Position numbers and translations under genes: made by a program. Shown here one piece after another: positions 16,748 through 24,718 of a DNA stretch of 64,000 nucleotides. The stretch lies in assembly GCF_907163125.1 (NCBI RefSeq), contig NZ_OU015319.1, positions 1,674,001 through 1,738,000 of the forward strand, given 5' to 3'. The notes beneath the pieces are model-generated. The model searched no databases. It was not told where the DNA came from and was given only the letters and a program-made list of their open reading frames with translations. Origin of the DNA: Cloacibacterium caeni (GTDB taxonomy: Bacteria > Bacteroidota > Bacteroidia > Flavobacteriales > Weeksellaceae). The number at the start of each line of letters is the position of its first letter. Within the stretch, counting starts at the first letter, position 1.

Positions 16748-17539
16748 TTACCAGTCTTTTGTATTGCTTTCTGGTGAATAGTAACCATTTTTATTGAGTA
16801 ACTTTTTAGCGGTTTCTCTTTCTTGATTTGCACTTCTTTGTAGAATCAATTTTTGCAAATCTTTAGGAATTTTATTCGGGTCATTAGGATTTTGCGGTTC
16901 GTTTTTTTGGTTTTGCTTTTCCGCTCCTTGATTTCCTTTCCCTTTATTTTGGTCACCTATATTACCGTTCGGTTGATTTTTAGTATTGTTATTTTTATTT
17001 TCTTGATTTTGGTCTCCTTGCTGATTTTGATTATTATCTTGGTTTTTATTTTGGTTATTTTGTTGATTTTGCTGTTGGTTTTGTTGATTTTGTTTATTGT
17101 CTTTTTGCTTTTGCTTCTTCTTGGCAATTTGTAAATTTTTTAAAATCGCTTCATTATCTGGATCATACTTCAGTGCATTTTTATAAGCATTAACTGCTTT
17201 TTCACCATCACCATTTTGAAGATGAGCATTTCCTTCGTTGTAATAAGAAGCAGCTTTTTCATCTTTATTGTTGGTGTTTTTTTGTGCTTTTTGATATTCG
17301 GCAATCGCTTCGTCGTACTTTTTTATTTTATACAAAGAATTGCCCAAATTATAATGCGCACCAAAATCTTTTTCATTTTTTTTCACCGCTTCCGAAAATG
17401 TGGAAATAGCTTCGCCATACTTTTGTTTGTCGAAGCTTCGGTTTCCTCTGAAGATTAGGGTGTTTAAACTTTCTTGAGCCTTAACAGTAACGAGACCAAG
17501 AAAAATTAAGCTAATATGTACAAAAAACTTTCTCAACAT
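16748..17539 (-). CDS. batC: BatC-like tetratricopeptide-repeat protein with Q/N-rich linker
   Basis: A signal peptide (MLRKFFVHISLIFLGLVTVKAQ) is followed by three to four TPR units (FGAHYNLGNSLYKIKKYDEA, KAASYYNEGNAHLQNGDGEKA, YDPDNEAILKNLQIA). A linker of about 90 residues consists almost only of Gln, Asn, Lys and Gly, then a conserved tail with ILQRSANQERETAKKLL. I use ATG 17539 because the earlier TTG at 17551 overlaps a perfect -7 box (TATTTTTG, minus strand 17549-17556). This suggests an internal promoter in the operon, though the leader would be only a few bases. Product: periplasmic scaffold of the Bat system (inference). Confidence 0.85.
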   Translation of the reverse strand: MLRKFFVHISLIFLGLVTVKAQESLNTLIFRGNRSFDKQKYGEAISTFSEAVKKNEKDFGAHYNLGNSLYKIKKYDEAIAEYQKAQKNTNNKDEKAASYYNEGNAHLQNGDGEKAVNAYKNALKYDPDNEAILKNLQIAKKKQKQKDNKQNQQNQQQNQQNNQNKNQDNNQNQQGDQNQENKNNNTKNQPNGNIGDQNKGKGNQGAEKQNQKNEPQNPNDPNKIPKDLQKLILQRSANQERETAKKLLNKNGYYSPESNTKDW

Positions 17540-17662
17540 TTGTTGGTACAAAAATATCGCTTTAATTGTTAAAATTAAATCTTAGAAATGTTAAATAATT
17601 GATAAAAAAGTAGTTTTTTGAGACTAAAATTCAAGGTTTTGCGTTTTCTAAAGTTTTCATTT

Positions 17663-18670
17663 TTAAAAATTGAAATCTTTTTTAGGATTAAAAAGAAAAA
17701 TAATCACAAATATAAAAAGCGAAACGCCCAAAAACCACTGATAATAATGAACCGCAGATTGTGTATTTACCAATGTTTCCGAAGCTCCTTTTTGGTTTCT
17801 GAGTTGCAAAACAATTTTATTGACTGCTGCTTCCATATCATTACCGTCTACATATTCTCCGTTGGTATCAAAAGCGAGAGACATCAATGCTTCTGTTTGT
17901 CTTTTGGTAATAATCGTCTCGCCGAGAATATCGGTTTTATAGCCCATTAATTGCCCAAATTCATAAATAGGAATTGGCGCTCCATCGTCTTTTCCTATTC
18001 CTACAGAATTGATGGTTATTCCTTGTCTCAATGCTTCATCTATCGCCGCTTTGTCATTTCCTTCATTGTCTTCGCCATCGCTAATTAATACGATTTTTCT
18101 AGCACCTTTCGGAACATTTTTAAATTTTTCTGTGGCTACTTCTACTGCTTTTAGAAAATCTGTCCCTTGTTTCCCAATCGTAGTGGTTTCTATCGCTCCA
18201 ATATACGTTTCGGCGGCAGAATAATCTGTAGTCAAAGGCATTATAGATTGTGCATCTCCTGCAAAAACTACGATTCCGACTTTGTCATCACCCAAATTTT
18301 GTATGGTATTGATCAAAATGTTTTTGGCTTGTTCTAATCGAGAAGGTTGCACATCTTGCGCGTTCATAGAGTTAGAAACATCTAGCAAAAAAATCACAGA
18401 ATTTACTTTTTGTTGGATTTTCATCTCTTCTTTTCCTCCCAGAAAATCTACCATTGCTAAAATCAAAAAAACAAAAGCCAACAAATATAAAACTGGGAAA
18501 AATTTAGAAAATTGATAATCTTTCGGAAATAAATCTTCTTGAAATTGAGCTTCAGCAAAAATATTTCTCCTTTCTGATTTCCATTTTTTGAAACCAAAAA
18601 GAAGCAACGCTATTACCGGTAAAAGCAATAACAAAAGTAAATACCAAATATTTCCTAGACTAAAATTCAT
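17663..18670 (-). CDS. batB: BatB, VWA-domain membrane protein
   Basis: The 335-residue protein has two N-terminal membrane segments, a von Willebrand factor A domain with the metal site VIFLLDVSNSMNAQDVQPSR (DxSxS), TTIGKQGTDF and LISDGEDNEGND, and a C-terminal membrane anchor (YYQWFLGVSLFIFVIIFLF). Family members form the VWA pair BatA/BatB in the inner membrane with the domain facing the periplasm. It lies 10 nt after batA and 112 nt before batC. Confidence 0.92.
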   Translation of the reverse strand: MNFSLGNIWYLLLLLLLPVIALLLFGFKKWKSERRNIFAEAQFQEDLFPKDYQFSKFFPVLYLLAFVFLILAMVDFLGGKEEMKIQQKVNSVIFLLDVSNSMNAQDVQPSRLEQAKNILINTIQNLGDDKVGIVVFAGDAQSIMPLTTDYSAAETYIGAIETTTIGKQGTDFLKAVEVATEKFKNVPKGARKIVLISDGEDNEGNDKAAIDEALRQGITINSVGIGKDDGAPIPIYEFGQLMGYKTDILGETIITKRQTEALMSLAFDTNGEYVDGNDMEAAVNKIVLQLRNQKGASETLVNTQSAVHYYQWFLGVSLFIFVIIFLFNPKKDFNF

Positions 18671-18679
18671 TTCTATTTT

Positions 18680-19663
18680 TTAATTAAAAATCCTAAAAAT
18701 TCTCCATCTTAAAACTGCATCTATCAATAAAAACACCAAGGCAATCCAAAGAAAAACTCTGAAATATTCTTCGTAATTGTAAATTTTATTGGTTTTAATT
18801 TTCGATTTTTCTAAAGAGTTAATCTCGTTATATACATTTTCTAAACTCGTATTAGAAGTGGCTCTGTAATATTTTCCACCTGTTAAAGTCGCAATTTCAG
18901 AAAGCGTAGCTTCATCAATCTGCACTTCTTGTTCGAAAAATTGTATTCCAAAAGATGTAATCTGCGGAAATAGTGCAAAACCATTCGTTCCGATTCCTAT
19001 CGTGTACACTTTAATTCCGTAGGATTTTGCCAATTCACCTGCAAATTGTGGTGGCATCGCATTCGGAACCGTATTTACTCCATCAGTCATTAAAATAATG
19101 ATTTTAGACTTTGATTTACTGTCTTTCAAATGATTTACCGCTACAGAAAGTCCTTCTCCAATCGCTGTTCCCGTAAGTTCTTCACTCGGACTCATGTCTC
19201 TAATTTCATCCAAAACCACTTGATGGTCAGAAGTGAGCGGAACTTTTGTAATTCCTTCTCCCCAATATTCCACAATTCCTATTCTATCACCTTCCCTTTT
19301 TTTGACAAAATCCGTCGCAATTTTTTTCAAAGCAGTAATTCTATCAGGCTCTAAATCTTGAGCCAACATACTGGGCGAAATGTCAATCGCTAGGAAAATA
19401 TCAATGCCTTTGGTTTCGTCTCTATCGCTAAAAATGGTGTAAGTTCTAGGCCTTGCCAAAGCAATAATCAGCGCAGAAAGAATGATGTATTTAGAAAATT
19501 GTAAAAATTTTTGAACCCAAGAAAAACTTCCTGCTACAGACATATTTCGAGTAGTCGGAACATTAATCCCCGAATTTTTCTTCTTGCTAAAATCCCTTAT
19601 CAAAAGCGGAATAAAAAGCATAAAAAGCAATAAAAAATATGGACTATCTATCTGAAAATTCAT
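18680..19663 (-). CDS. batA: BatA, VWA-domain membrane protein
   Basis: The 327-residue protein is paralogous to the neighbour batB. Two N-terminal hydrophobic segments surround a short loop, then the VWA domain: IFLAIDISPSMLAQDLEPDR (DxSxS metal site), TGTAIGEGLSVAV and ILMTDGVNTVP. A C-terminal span (FRVFLWIALVFLLIDAVLRW) closes the protein. One base separates it from the upstream gene 19665-20672, indicating tight co-translation. Confidence 0.92.
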   Translation of the reverse strand: MNFQIDSPYFLLLFMLFIPLLIRDFSKKKNSGINVPTTRNMSVAGSFSWVQKFLQFSKYIILSALIIALARPRTYTIFSDRDETKGIDIFLAIDISPSMLAQDLEPDRITALKKIATDFVKKREGDRIGIVEYWGEGITKVPLTSDHQVVLDEIRDMSPSEELTGTAIGEGLSVAVNHLKDSKSKSKIIILMTDGVNTVPNAMPPQFAGELAKSYGIKVYTIGIGTNGFALFPQITSFGIQFFEQEVQIDEATLSEIATLTGGKYYRATSNTSLENVYNEINSLEKSKIKTNKIYNYEEYFRVFLWIALVFLLIDAVLRWRIFRIFN

Positions 19664-19664
19664 C

Positions 19665-20672
19665 TTAATGCACTTCTCTTAAATGTTCTGCTTCAATATC
19701 TGTAACCGAACGCTCTACAAATTCATAAATATCTAAAAAATCACGCTCCATTAATTCTTGATTTGGAATGATTTTGGCAAATTTCACCAAATCTCCTCTC
19801 AGAAAAACCTCCTCCACTATTTTTTCATTGTCTGGCGAAATTTTATTGGTATGTTTCATCACATCGATTAAGTCATCGGTCAACAAAACATCTGCAGGAA
19901 TATGATATTGTTTTACCAAAAACGCTCTGGTTATGTCTATCAATTCTACATAAAACATTCTGTAATTCCCTTTTTCTGCGTATTTTTTCTTTTCTAGATT
20001 TTTCAGATCCTGTAATGTTTTATGAATTGGACTTTTCTCTTTTCCAGAATTTCTGAAAACCCCATTTTTGAAGAAACTTAAAAATAAAAATAGGGAAGTA
20101 AAAATGACCAAACCTCCTAAAATATACCATTTATACATTTCCCAATAATCACTAAAACCCAAATCAACTTGCTTATTGTTCATAATATCGTTGATTTGAT
20201 CATCTGCATTCACAGGATTATAAACCGTGATTTCATAGGGAATCGTTTTGATGGTTTCTGCTCCATTTATCGAAAACTCAAGTTCTGGAATGGTAAATTT
20301 CCCTTCCTCAAAAACCTGAAATTCTACAGTTCTGGTGTATTGATCGTATGTTTTATTGATTTCGTCTTTAGTTTCTTCTAAATGAAAAGGCAAGAGTTCA
20401 TTTTTAGGTTTAGAAATCACATCTTTTCCTTCTAAACCATTGATGGTTACTCGAAAGGTTGCTTTTTCGCCTAGCGCAATTTTTTCTTTAGATAAATTAG
20501 AAGAAAGCGTCTGTGCAGAAAAACATTGAGCAACAAAAACAAACAACAAAGCCAATTTTTTAATCACTCCAAAAGCAACAAAAGGCCATTTAAACCTTTT
20601 AAGATTTGGCGAAACTTTATCGAGTTGTCTGTCTATATATTGATTGAAAATTTTTAAAAAATTTTTCTTCAT
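19665..20672 (-). CDS. BatD-like/DUF4381-type membrane protein of the Bat operon
   Basis: The 335-residue protein has a basic N terminus, a signal-anchor (KKLALLFVFVAQCFSAQ), one Ig-like module resembling those of BatD (SKEKIALGEKATFRVTINGL), a membrane span near residue 190 (YILGGLVIFTSLFLFLSFF) and a helical cytoplasmic tail with YRMFYVELIDITRAFLVKQY. It occupies the usual slot between the DUF58 gene and batA. The family has no assigned biochemical activity. The signal-like segment starts unusually far in (residue 38), so the true start might be internal, but no other ATG is available. Confidence 0.75.
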   Translation of the reverse strand: MKKNFLKIFNQYIDRQLDKVSPNLKRFKWPFVAFGVIKKLALLFVFVAQCFSAQTLSSNLSKEKIALGEKATFRVTINGLEGKDVISKPKNELLPFHLEETKDEINKTYDQYTRTVEFQVFEEGKFTIPELEFSINGAETIKTIPYEITVYNPVNADDQINDIMNNKQVDLGFSDYWEMYKWYILGGLVIFTSLFLFLSFFKNGVFRNSGKEKSPIHKTLQDLKNLEKKKYAEKGNYRMFYVELIDITRAFLVKQYHIPADVLLTDDLIDVMKHTNKISPDNEKIVEEVFLRGDLVKFAKIIPNQELMERDFLDIYEFVERSVTDIEAEHLREVH

Positions 20673-20685
20673 TAATTGCTATTTT

Positions 20686-21549
20686 CTATTTTTTTTGAAA
20701 ATAATTATACAAAATTTTGGTATAATCTTCCTCTGCTTTTACTTCTACAAAACTGGCAGAACTTTTCTCAAAAGCTTCTCTCAGGTGTCTTATTTTTTGT
20801 TTTTGAGCTTCTGCATAATTGTAACGCCATCTTTGGTTAGACGTATTCACCCAAATTTGTTTTCCTGTTTCTATATCTCTGAAAAAAGCATAACCTACAT
20901 CTGGAATTTCATTGTCTTTTTCGTCAAAAACTCTCAAACCTAATAATTGATGTTTTTTGGATGCAATTTTCAATAATTTTTCGTCAAATTCATCTGCAAA
21001 ATCAGAAAAAAGAAACGCTAGAGATTTCTTTTTAAAAACATGCATCATGTATTCTAAAGCAGCATCTATATTGGTTTCTGCCTGCACATAATCTGCGGTC
21101 AAAATCGTGGAAATTATCGCTAAAATATGTTTTCTGCCTTTCTGTGGCGGAATGACTTTATAGACTTTATCCGCAAACAAAATAAGTCCCACTTTATCAT
21201 TATTTCCTGCCGCCGAAAACCCTAAACTTGCCGAAATTTCTGCCACCAATTCACGTTTCAGTTGAATTTTTGTTCCATAATTCATAGAGGCAGAAATGTC
21301 TACCAAAATCATCATCGTGAGTTCACGTTCTTCTTCCATTACCTTCACATAAGGTTCTTTGAAACGTGCGGTTTTGTTCCAATCAATTCTGCGAATATCA
21401 TCTCCAAATTGATAAGGACGAACTTCCGCAAAAGCCATTCCTTGACCTTTAAAAGCACTGTGATATTGCCCCATCAAAGTATTTTCCGTTCTCTTTCGAG
21501 TACGGATTTCTATTTGTTTTACTTTTTTTACAATATCTTTTATTTGCAT
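20686..21549 (-). CDS. DUF58-domain (VWA-like) protein of the MoxR-Bat operon
   Basis: The 287-residue cytoplasmic protein has the DUF58 signature GQGMAFAEVRPYQFGDDIRR-IDWNKTAR and a degenerate VWA metal site (MILVDISASMNYGT). DUF58 proteins are the usual partners of MoxR AAA+ ATPases and probably deliver substrates or act as adaptors. I choose ATG 21549 (MQIKDIVKKVKQIEIRTRK), since an upstream in-frame extension is coded by a palindromic intergenic repeat. It follows moxR by about 75 nt and precedes the next gene by 13 nt. Confidence 0.88.
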   Translation of the reverse strand: MQIKDIVKKVKQIEIRTRKRTENTLMGQYHSAFKGQGMAFAEVRPYQFGDDIRRIDWNKTARFKEPYVKVMEEERELTMMILVDISASMNYGTKIQLKRELVAEISASLGFSAAGNNDKVGLILFADKVYKVIPPQKGRKHILAIISTILTADYVQAETNIDAALEYMMHVFKKKSLAFLFSDFADEFDEKLLKIASKKHQLLGLRVFDEKDNEIPDVGYAFFRDIETGKQIWVNTSNQRWRYNYAEAQKQKIRHLREAFEKSSASFVEVKAEEDYTKILYNYFQKK

Positions 21550-21552
21550 AAT

Positions 21553-21620
21553 ATGGTTGTTGGTTATCGGTTGATAGTTGTCAGAAATTACAATCAACCG
21601 ACAACTATTAACTGACAACT
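21553..21620. repeat. Palindromic intergenic repeat between moxR and the DUF58 gene
   Basis: GTTGATAGTTGTC (21571-21583 region) faces GACAACTATTAAC (21602-21614 region) as an inverted repeat with one mismatch; further GGTT/AACC units surround it. Such GTTGNNNGTTG-type repeats are frequent between flavobacterial genes. It fills nearly the entire gap. Confidence 0.55.
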
Positions 21621-21623
21621 AAA

Positions 21624-22628
21624 TTACGGCGCTTGAACTTTTCCCAAAATTTTATCAACAATTGCGTCTGCATCTACATCTTCTGCTTCCGCTTCGAAGC
21701 TGAGACCAATTCTGTGACGCAAAACATCTTTCGCAATCGCTTTTACATCTTCAGGAATTACAAAAGCTCTTCCTTTCAAAAATGCAAATGCTCGTGAAGC
21801 AATCGCTAAATTGATAGAAGCTCTAGGAGACGCCCCAAAACTGATGTAATTTTTCAGTTCAGAAAGTCCATATTTCTCTGGAAATCTGGTTGCAAAAACC
21901 ATATCGAGAATATATTTCTCAATTTTTTCGTCTAGATAAATTTGATTAATGATTTTCTTGGCTTCCACTATTTGTTCCAAAGAAATCACTGGTTTTATTT
22001 GAGGAATATCCGAAGTAGAAACCATTCTCATGACTTGTCTTTCTTCCTCAAATTCTGGATAATCAATTTTGCATTTCAGCATAAAACGGTCGGTTTGTGC
22101 TTCTGGCAAAAGATAAGTTCCTTCTTGGTCAATTGGGTTTTGCGTCGCTAAAACCAAAAAAGGTGTTGGTAATTTCATGGTTTCATCACCAATGGTAACT
22201 TGTTTTTCTTGCATTACTTCCAAAAGTGCAGATTGCACTTTTGCAGGAGCACGGTTGATTTCATCTGCCAAAACAAAATTTGCAAAAACAGGACCTTTTT
22301 TGATGGAAAAATCGTTTTCTTTCACATTATAAATCTGCGTACCGATAACGTCTGCTGGCAATAAATCTGGCGTAAACTGAATTCTAGAAAACGCTCCATG
22401 AACCGCTTCTGAAAGGGTTTTGATGGCTAAAGTTTTTGCCAAACCAGGAACACCTTCCAGCAAAACGTGACCATTTCCTAATAGACCTATTAAAAGTCTG
22501 TCTACCATGTATTCTTGTCCGATAATTGCTCTGTTAATTTCCTTTTTCAAAAGTGAAAAGTAAACGTTCTGTTCTTTTACTTTTTCGGTGAGTTGTTTAA
22601 TATCTTCGGCTTGATTAAGTTCTTGCAT
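21624..22628 (-). CDS. MoxR-family AAA+ ATPase
   Basis: The 334-residue protein has Walker A GVPGLAKTLAIK, Walker B FVLADEINRAPAKVQSALLE, sensor LVLATQNPIDQEGTYLLPEAQ-TDRF and the C-terminal lid with SFGASPRASINLAIASRA. MoxR ATPases act as chaperone-like partners of VWA proteins; here the downstream genes DUF58, BatA and BatB are the expected partners. I start at ATG 22628 (MQELNQAEDIKQL); the longer frame has no support. It is the first gene of the leftward seven-gene operon. Confidence 0.93.
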   Translation of the reverse strand: MQELNQAEDIKQLTEKVKEQNVYFSLLKKEINRAIIGQEYMVDRLLIGLLGNGHVLLEGVPGLAKTLAIKTLSEAVHGAFSRIQFTPDLLPADVIGTQIYNVKENDFSIKKGPVFANFVLADEINRAPAKVQSALLEVMQEKQVTIGDETMKLPTPFLVLATQNPIDQEGTYLLPEAQTDRFMLKCKIDYPEFEEERQVMRMVSTSDIPQIKPVISLEQIVEAKKIINQIYLDEKIEKYILDMVFATRFPEKYGLSELKNYISFGASPRASINLAIASRAFAFLKGRAFVIPEDVKAIAKDVLRHRIGLSFEAEAEDVDADAIVDKILGKVQAP

Positions 22629-22724
22629 AATTTTTTGAAAAATTAGACTGTAAATTTCACGATTTTCAAGGAATTGGCAACACAATTAATGCCAAATTTT
22701 GGTTAAAGTTTGTTAAAAAAAGAT

Positions 22725-22878
22725 GGAAGTCGGAAGTCAGAAGTCAGAAGTTAAAAAATTGACAATCTTTTTCCGCACAAAAATAATCATTAAAATATTG
22801 ATTTTCAATAAATTAAAACAACAAAAAAACTTTAAGAATATTTTATAAAAAACTTCCATCTTCCAACTTCCATCTTCC
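22725..22878. repeat. Two facing arrays of four GGAAGNN heptads
   Basis: At 22725-22752 stand GGAAGTC, GGAAGTC, AGAAGTC, AGAAGTT; at 22851-22878 the other strand has the same kind of units (AACTTCC, ATCTTCC, AACTTCC, ATCTTCC). The two arrays face each other across about 100 bp of AT-rich DNA between moxR and the DinB-like gene, and could form a long stem. Confidence 0.7.
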
Positions 22879-22890
22879 GTTCAATTTCAG

Positions 22891-22898
22891 TATTTTTG
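22891..22898 (+). promoter_or_regulatory. -7 box of the DinB-like gene
   Basis: TATTTTTG, 21 nt before ATG 22919, directly after the right-hand heptad array. Confidence 0.55.
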
Positions 22899-22918
22899 GA
22901 GATTAAAATCAATTTTAA

Positions 22919-23389
22919 ATGAATACTCATTTTCAAAATCATAGAGCAGTAAGAAAAAACCTTCTGAATATTCTACAAAATACGTCTCACAAAGACTTGT
23001 TGACCATTCCAGATGGCTTTAACAATAATATTTATTGGAATATTGCACATTGCGTAGCTACTCAGCAACTTTTGTGTTATTATTTAAGCGGAAATCCTTT
23101 TAGAATAGACAAATATTGGGTAGATACTTACAAAAAAGGCACTCTTCCTAATCTGGATGTTTCTGAATCTGAAGTGGAAGATTTAGGTTTCCTACTTATC
23201 GAAACTTCTAAAATTCTGATGAAAGATTATGACGATGATTTTTTCCCAGATTACACCGCTTATTCTACAAGTTTTGGAATTGATTTAAAAAATATTCAGG
23301 ATGCAATCATTTTCAACAATATGCACGAAAGTTTACATTTTGGATATGCAATGGCTCAAAAACGTGCTTTAGCTGGAGAACAGTTTTAG
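22919..23389 (+). CDS. DinB-like four-helix protein
   Basis: The 156-residue protein fits the DinB/YfiT superfamily: helical throughout, with the likely metal-binding histidines in YWNIAHCVATQQ and in NNMHESLHFGYA. Family members are metal-dependent hydrolases or thiol transferases in some organisms; no activity can be assigned here. It is transcribed alone from the promoter at 22891. The next gene starts 129 nt downstream after a TTCCGTAGGAAC repeat. Confidence 0.75.
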   Translation: MNTHFQNHRAVRKNLLNILQNTSHKDLLTIPDGFNNNIYWNIAHCVATQQLLCYYLSGNPFRIDKYWVDTYKKGTLPNLDVSESEVEDLGFLLIETSKILMKDYDDDFFPDYTAYSTSFGIDLKNIQDAIIFNNMHESLHFGYAMAQKRALAGEQF

Positions 23390-23469
23390 GTAAAGGTAAA
23401 GGCAAAATTTAAATCTTGCTCTGTGAGAGCAAAAAGTTTGTAGAATACAGTAGAAAAATATCATTTTGA

Positions 23470-23482
23470 GTTCCGTAGGAAC
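23470..23482. repeat. GTTCCGTAGGAAC palindromic repeat, copy 1
   Basis: Perfect palindromic core TTCC-GTA-GGAA between the DinB-like gene and rlmB. Two more copies (24395, 24447) follow rlmB. Confidence 0.7.
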
Positions 23483-23517
23483 GACACAAATAGAATTCAA
23501 ATTTAAAAATCAAAAAA

Positions 23518-24375
23518 TTGGGAGAATTTAATAAAAAATATAACTCAGGCGAGAGGAGAAGTTTTGGGCCAAAAAATTTCGATAGAAAACCTCGTTTTGA
23601 CAATAGAAACTCGGAACACGAATCTAAAAATGAAAAAGAAGATTTCATTTTCGGTTTGAGACCTGTAATGGAAGCGATAGAAGCTGGAAAAACCATTGAC
23701 AAAATTTTTGTACAAGGTGGTTTGCAAGGTGAGATTTATTCAGAATTAAAAAAATTACTAAAAAAATACAACATCAGACCCAACACGGTTCCAATTGAAA
23801 AACTGAATCGTTTTACGAGAAAAAATCACCAAGGAGTAGTCGCATTTATCTCAGAAATTCCGTTTTATAAAATCGAGGATTTGTTGCCACAAATTTTTGA
23901 AGAAGGAAAAATTCCTTTTTTATTGATTTTAGACCGTTTAACTGATGTTAGAAATTTCGGAGCGATCGCCAGAACTGCAGAATGTGTAGGAATAGACGCA
24001 ATTGTAATTCCAGACAAAGGAGCTGCTCCTATCAATTCTGATGCCATCAAAACTTCGGCTGGAGCGCTTTACAACGTAAAAATTTGTAAAGAAAATAATC
24101 TGGCTCACGTAGTAGATTTTCTTCAGCAATCAGGAGTTACCGTTTTTGCAGCCACTGAAAAGGCAGAAAAAATGATTTATGACGCTCATTTTTCAGAACC
24201 TTGCGCCATCGTAATGGGAAATGAAGAAACAGGAATCTCGAAAGAAGTAATGCATCATGCTGATGAAAAAATAAAATTGCCAATCACTGGAAAAACACAA
24301 TCTCTGAACGTTTCTGTAGCTTGTGGAGCGATTCTTTATGAAGCGGTGAGACAGAAAATGGTGGGAGAATTGTAG
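23518..24375 (+). CDS. rlmB: 23S rRNA 2'-O-methyltransferase, RlmB/TrmH (SpoU) family
   Basis: The protein (285 residues from TTG 23518) has the substrate-binding domain EDFIFGLRPVMEAIEAGK and a SPOUT methyltransferase domain with the three motifs LDRLTDVRNFGAIARTAECV, AIVMGNEETGISKEV and KLPITGKTQSLNVSVACGAI. RlmB methylates G2251 of 23S rRNA (E. coli numbering) with S-adenosylmethionine. The 40 residues before the first domain are basic and low in complexity. There is no ATG before the core, so TTG 23518 is the best start, but a later rare start cannot be excluded. Confidence 0.88.
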   Translation: MGEFNKKYNSGERRSFGPKNFDRKPRFDNRNSEHESKNEKEDFIFGLRPVMEAIEAGKTIDKIFVQGGLQGEIYSELKKLLKKYNIRPNTVPIEKLNRFTRKNHQGVVAFISEIPFYKIEDLLPQIFEEGKIPFLLILDRLTDVRNFGAIARTAECVGIDAIVIPDKGAAPINSDAIKTSAGALYNVKICKENNLAHVVDFLQQSGVTVFAATEKAEKMIYDAHFSEPCAIVMGNEETGISKEVMHHADEKIKLPITGKTQSLNVSVACGAILYEAVRQKMVGEL

Positions 24376-24394
24376 AGTTGGAGAGTATTTTTAG

Positions 24395-24463
24395 GCGTTC
24401 CGTAGGAACGCAATATGTGTAGAAATATAATTGACAATAAAAAAGGCGGTTCCGTAGGAACCG
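24395..24463. repeat. Two more TTCCGTAGGAA palindromes after rlmB
   Basis: GCGTTCCGTAGGAACGC (24395-24411) and CGGTTCCGTAGGAACCG (24447-24463) keep the same core, while the outer bases differ but remain complementary. This compensatory change indicates selection for a hairpin. The second is followed by a T-run and may terminate rlmB. Confidence 0.65.
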
Positions 24464-24516
24464 AATGTTTTTTACTTAAAATTGGTAAATAATCAAACGA
24501 AAAACTGAAACATGAA

Positions 24517-24690
24517 TAATAGCCCTGATTGACTCCTTAAAATCGTCGAACCACTTCGTTGGGTTTGAGCGATGTGTTTGAGCTCTTTTTGTTTTTTTCA
24601 GATGTTTCCACTCTGATCAATAAGATAAAAAAACAAAAAAGCGAGTCGCGAAAGCAGGACTTAAAGTGAATAAAAAGGCAAGATTCTTGC
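24517..24690 (+). ncRNA. Candidate structured element (AGCCCTGAT ... GCAGGACT type)
   Basis: AGCCCTGATT (24521-24530) has CCTG that can pair with CAGG in GCAGGACT (24654-24661). Between them a long hairpin is formed by CTCTTTTTGTTTTTTT (24583-24598) and AAAAAAACAAAAAAGCGAG (24627-24645). The layout (AGCCC-GAT, variable long hairpin, GCGAG-GCAGGACT) matches an intergenic element I recall from many flavobacteria, but I cannot name it safely. It stands just before a lipoprotein gene. An inverted copy of a dispersed repeat (24545-24566) is lodged inside. Confidence 0.45.
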
Positions 24691-24718
24691 TTCAAATGAT
24701 ACAAAATAATTAAAATCA

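Noticed and set aside
16853-17134. 93-residue hydrophobic frame opposite batC
   Set aside because: It is the antisense of the Gln/Asn-rich linker, which always gives Leu/Ile/Val-rich text; no independent support.
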